A stretch of 64,000 nt of DNA, from contig JARIAQ010000043.1 of NCBI GenBank assembly GCA_029257775.1, forward strand, positions 1-64,000, read 5' to 3'. Under the pieces are notes generated by a model. That model did not search any database. It saw only the letters and a list, made by a program, of their open reading frames with translations, and was not told the DNA's origin. The stretch comes from Blautia sp. Its GTDB lineage: Bacteria; Bacillota; Clostridia; Lachnospirales; Lachnospiraceae. Within the stretch, counting starts at the first letter, position 1. Every line of letters begins with the position of its first letter. A program made the position numbers and the translations under genes. This document shows positions 63,588 through 64,000 of this stretch, one piece after another.

Positions 63588-63757
63588 TTGTTCTCTCCTT
63601 ATATGATTTATTCACATTTACTTAAATACTCTATATTTTCTACTTCTGTAAATTTGCTTTCTTCAATGTTATCATTGCATACTTCATCCCAGTGATAAGC
63701 TTCCGCTTAACCCACTTTAATATCGACTATGCATTTGGCAAGGCAGTTATAAACCGC

Positions 63758-63798
63758 AAAAATAGCCGCCCCAGTCTGGTAAACTAAGCGGCAATTTT
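63758..63798. terminator. Bidirectional hairpin with T tracts on both strands
   Basis: AAAAATAGCCGC ... GCGGCAATTTTT with an 18-nt loop region. T tracts are present on both strands. On the minus strand it would end a short transcript started at the promoter 63854-63882. Confidence 0.6.
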
Positions 63799-63847
63799 TG
63801 TTTGACTTTATAGCAGATTAACCGTCTATCGATAGCACTCTTTTTCT
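63758..63847 (-). ncRNA. Candidate small RNA module upstream of the amidase gene
   Basis: A strong promoter (TTGACA...TAGTAT) and a terminator-like hairpin enclose about 90 nt with no ORF. The neighbourhood (terminators on both strands, GGTTTATAACTGCCTTGCC and GTTAAGCGG downstream) resembles the flanks of type I toxin-antitoxin loci in Firmicutes, but I find no hydrophobic toxin ORF. It may be a remnant or a regulatory RNA. Low certainty. Confidence 0.35.
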
Positions 63848-63853
63848 ATAATC

Positions 63854-63882
63854 ATACTATCACTCTTCCATAAAAATGTCAA
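63854..63882 (-). promoter_or_regulatory. Promoter upstream of the candidate small RNA
   Basis: Minus-strand TTGACA (63877-63882), 17-bp spacer, TAGTAT (63854-63859). The -35 is perfect and the -10 weaker. Confidence 0.6.
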
Positions 63883-63930
63883 AATTTTTCCAAATTCTGA
63901 GGTACCATGCATAGATGCACTTGCACCTGC

Positions 63931-64000
63931 CTACTGTGAAAAAATAATAATTCCATGTTCATTTAACAGTTCTACAATTCTTTCCTCTTCTACTGTGTCT
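63931..64000 (-). CDS. C-terminal end of an unidentified gene truncated by the window edge
   Basis: The last 22 codons of a minus-strand gene, DTVEEERIVELLNEHGIIIFSQ, then TAG at 63931-63933. Too short to assign; the frame continues past the right edge. A helix with acidic residues and a hydrophobic tail is visible, nothing more. Confidence 0.5.
   Translation of the reverse strand, partial: DTVEEERIVELLNEHGIIIFSQ

Overview
The window looks like chromosome of a low-GC, spore-forming Firmicute, most likely a gut Lachnospiraceae (Blautia-like; the genus is a guess). The evidence is a base composition in the mid-30s percent GC by eye, strong AGGAGG ribosome binding sites, a spoIIR/gerA/sipL sporulation and germination set, a tRNA cluster without encoded CCA, and an amidase with choline-binding-type repeats. 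Standard genetic code 11 applies. Nearly all genes between 5.7 and 40 kb are on the minus strand, as expected for a co-oriented replichore arm.

Layout. At 0-3 kb lie hsdM and hsdS of a type I restriction-modification system. hsdS carries an in-frame TGA and hsdR is not visible. At 3.3-5.7 kb a CsoR-type repressor and a P1B metal ATPase each follow a similar palindromic operator. Seven minus-strand tRNAs (transcribed Pro, Gly, Arg, His, Gln, Lys, Leu) follow at 5.7-6.4 kb with their own promoter and terminator. At 6.5-18 kb are housekeeping genes: a four-gene run (two YfcE-type phosphoesterases, a THUMP methyltransferase, RdgB), a rhodanese, a newly called 54-aa Asn-rich protein, an aminotransferase, an ABC exporter, a ComEC-like lipoprotein, a secreted FKBP/trigger-factor-like foldase and MurI.

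At 18-26 kb lies a sporulation and germination block: spoIIR, an unusual gerAB-gerAC fusion, gerAA, a FCD/GntR regulator, ispE, a SipL-like coat protein and a PrcB-type lipoprotein. At 26-40 kb are plsC, a repeat-bearing lipoprotein, brnQ behind an isoleucine T-box, a TraX-like protein, an alanine/Na+ symporter, murF, ddl, an L,D-transpeptidase, an aspartate aminotransferase and a P2-type calcium ATPase. At 40-49.5 kb are a short membrane protein, an RlmI-like methyltransferase, asparaginase, a DUF1294 protein, aroC, a two-component system, a nicotinamidase, a Nudix hydrolase and a duplicated PF06541 membrane protein.

At 49.6-55 kb is a complete oligopeptide ABC operon (oppBCADF). It is followed by a lipoprotein gene broken at two identical A4T5 tracts, and by a flavodoxin behind two copies of a TTAGTTNNAACTAA palindrome. 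At 56.6-61 kb is a corrinoid ABC transporter operon. It starts from a consensus promoter, runs through what look like tandem cobalamin riboswitches and a terminator, and has as its first gene an unexplained four-repeat HNH-associated-repeat protein. The right edge carries a large amidase with 19 cell-wall-binding repeats, a candidate small RNA module, and the last 22 codons of a truncated gene.

The most unusual items are the riboswitch-controlled HNH-repeat protein with its tandem aptamers, the GerAB-GerAC fusion, the hsdS nonsense codon lying at the only mismatch of a 28-bp internal repeat, and the lipoprotein with two identical frameshift tracts. I did not see CRISPR arrays, transposases, prophage genes or rRNA genes.
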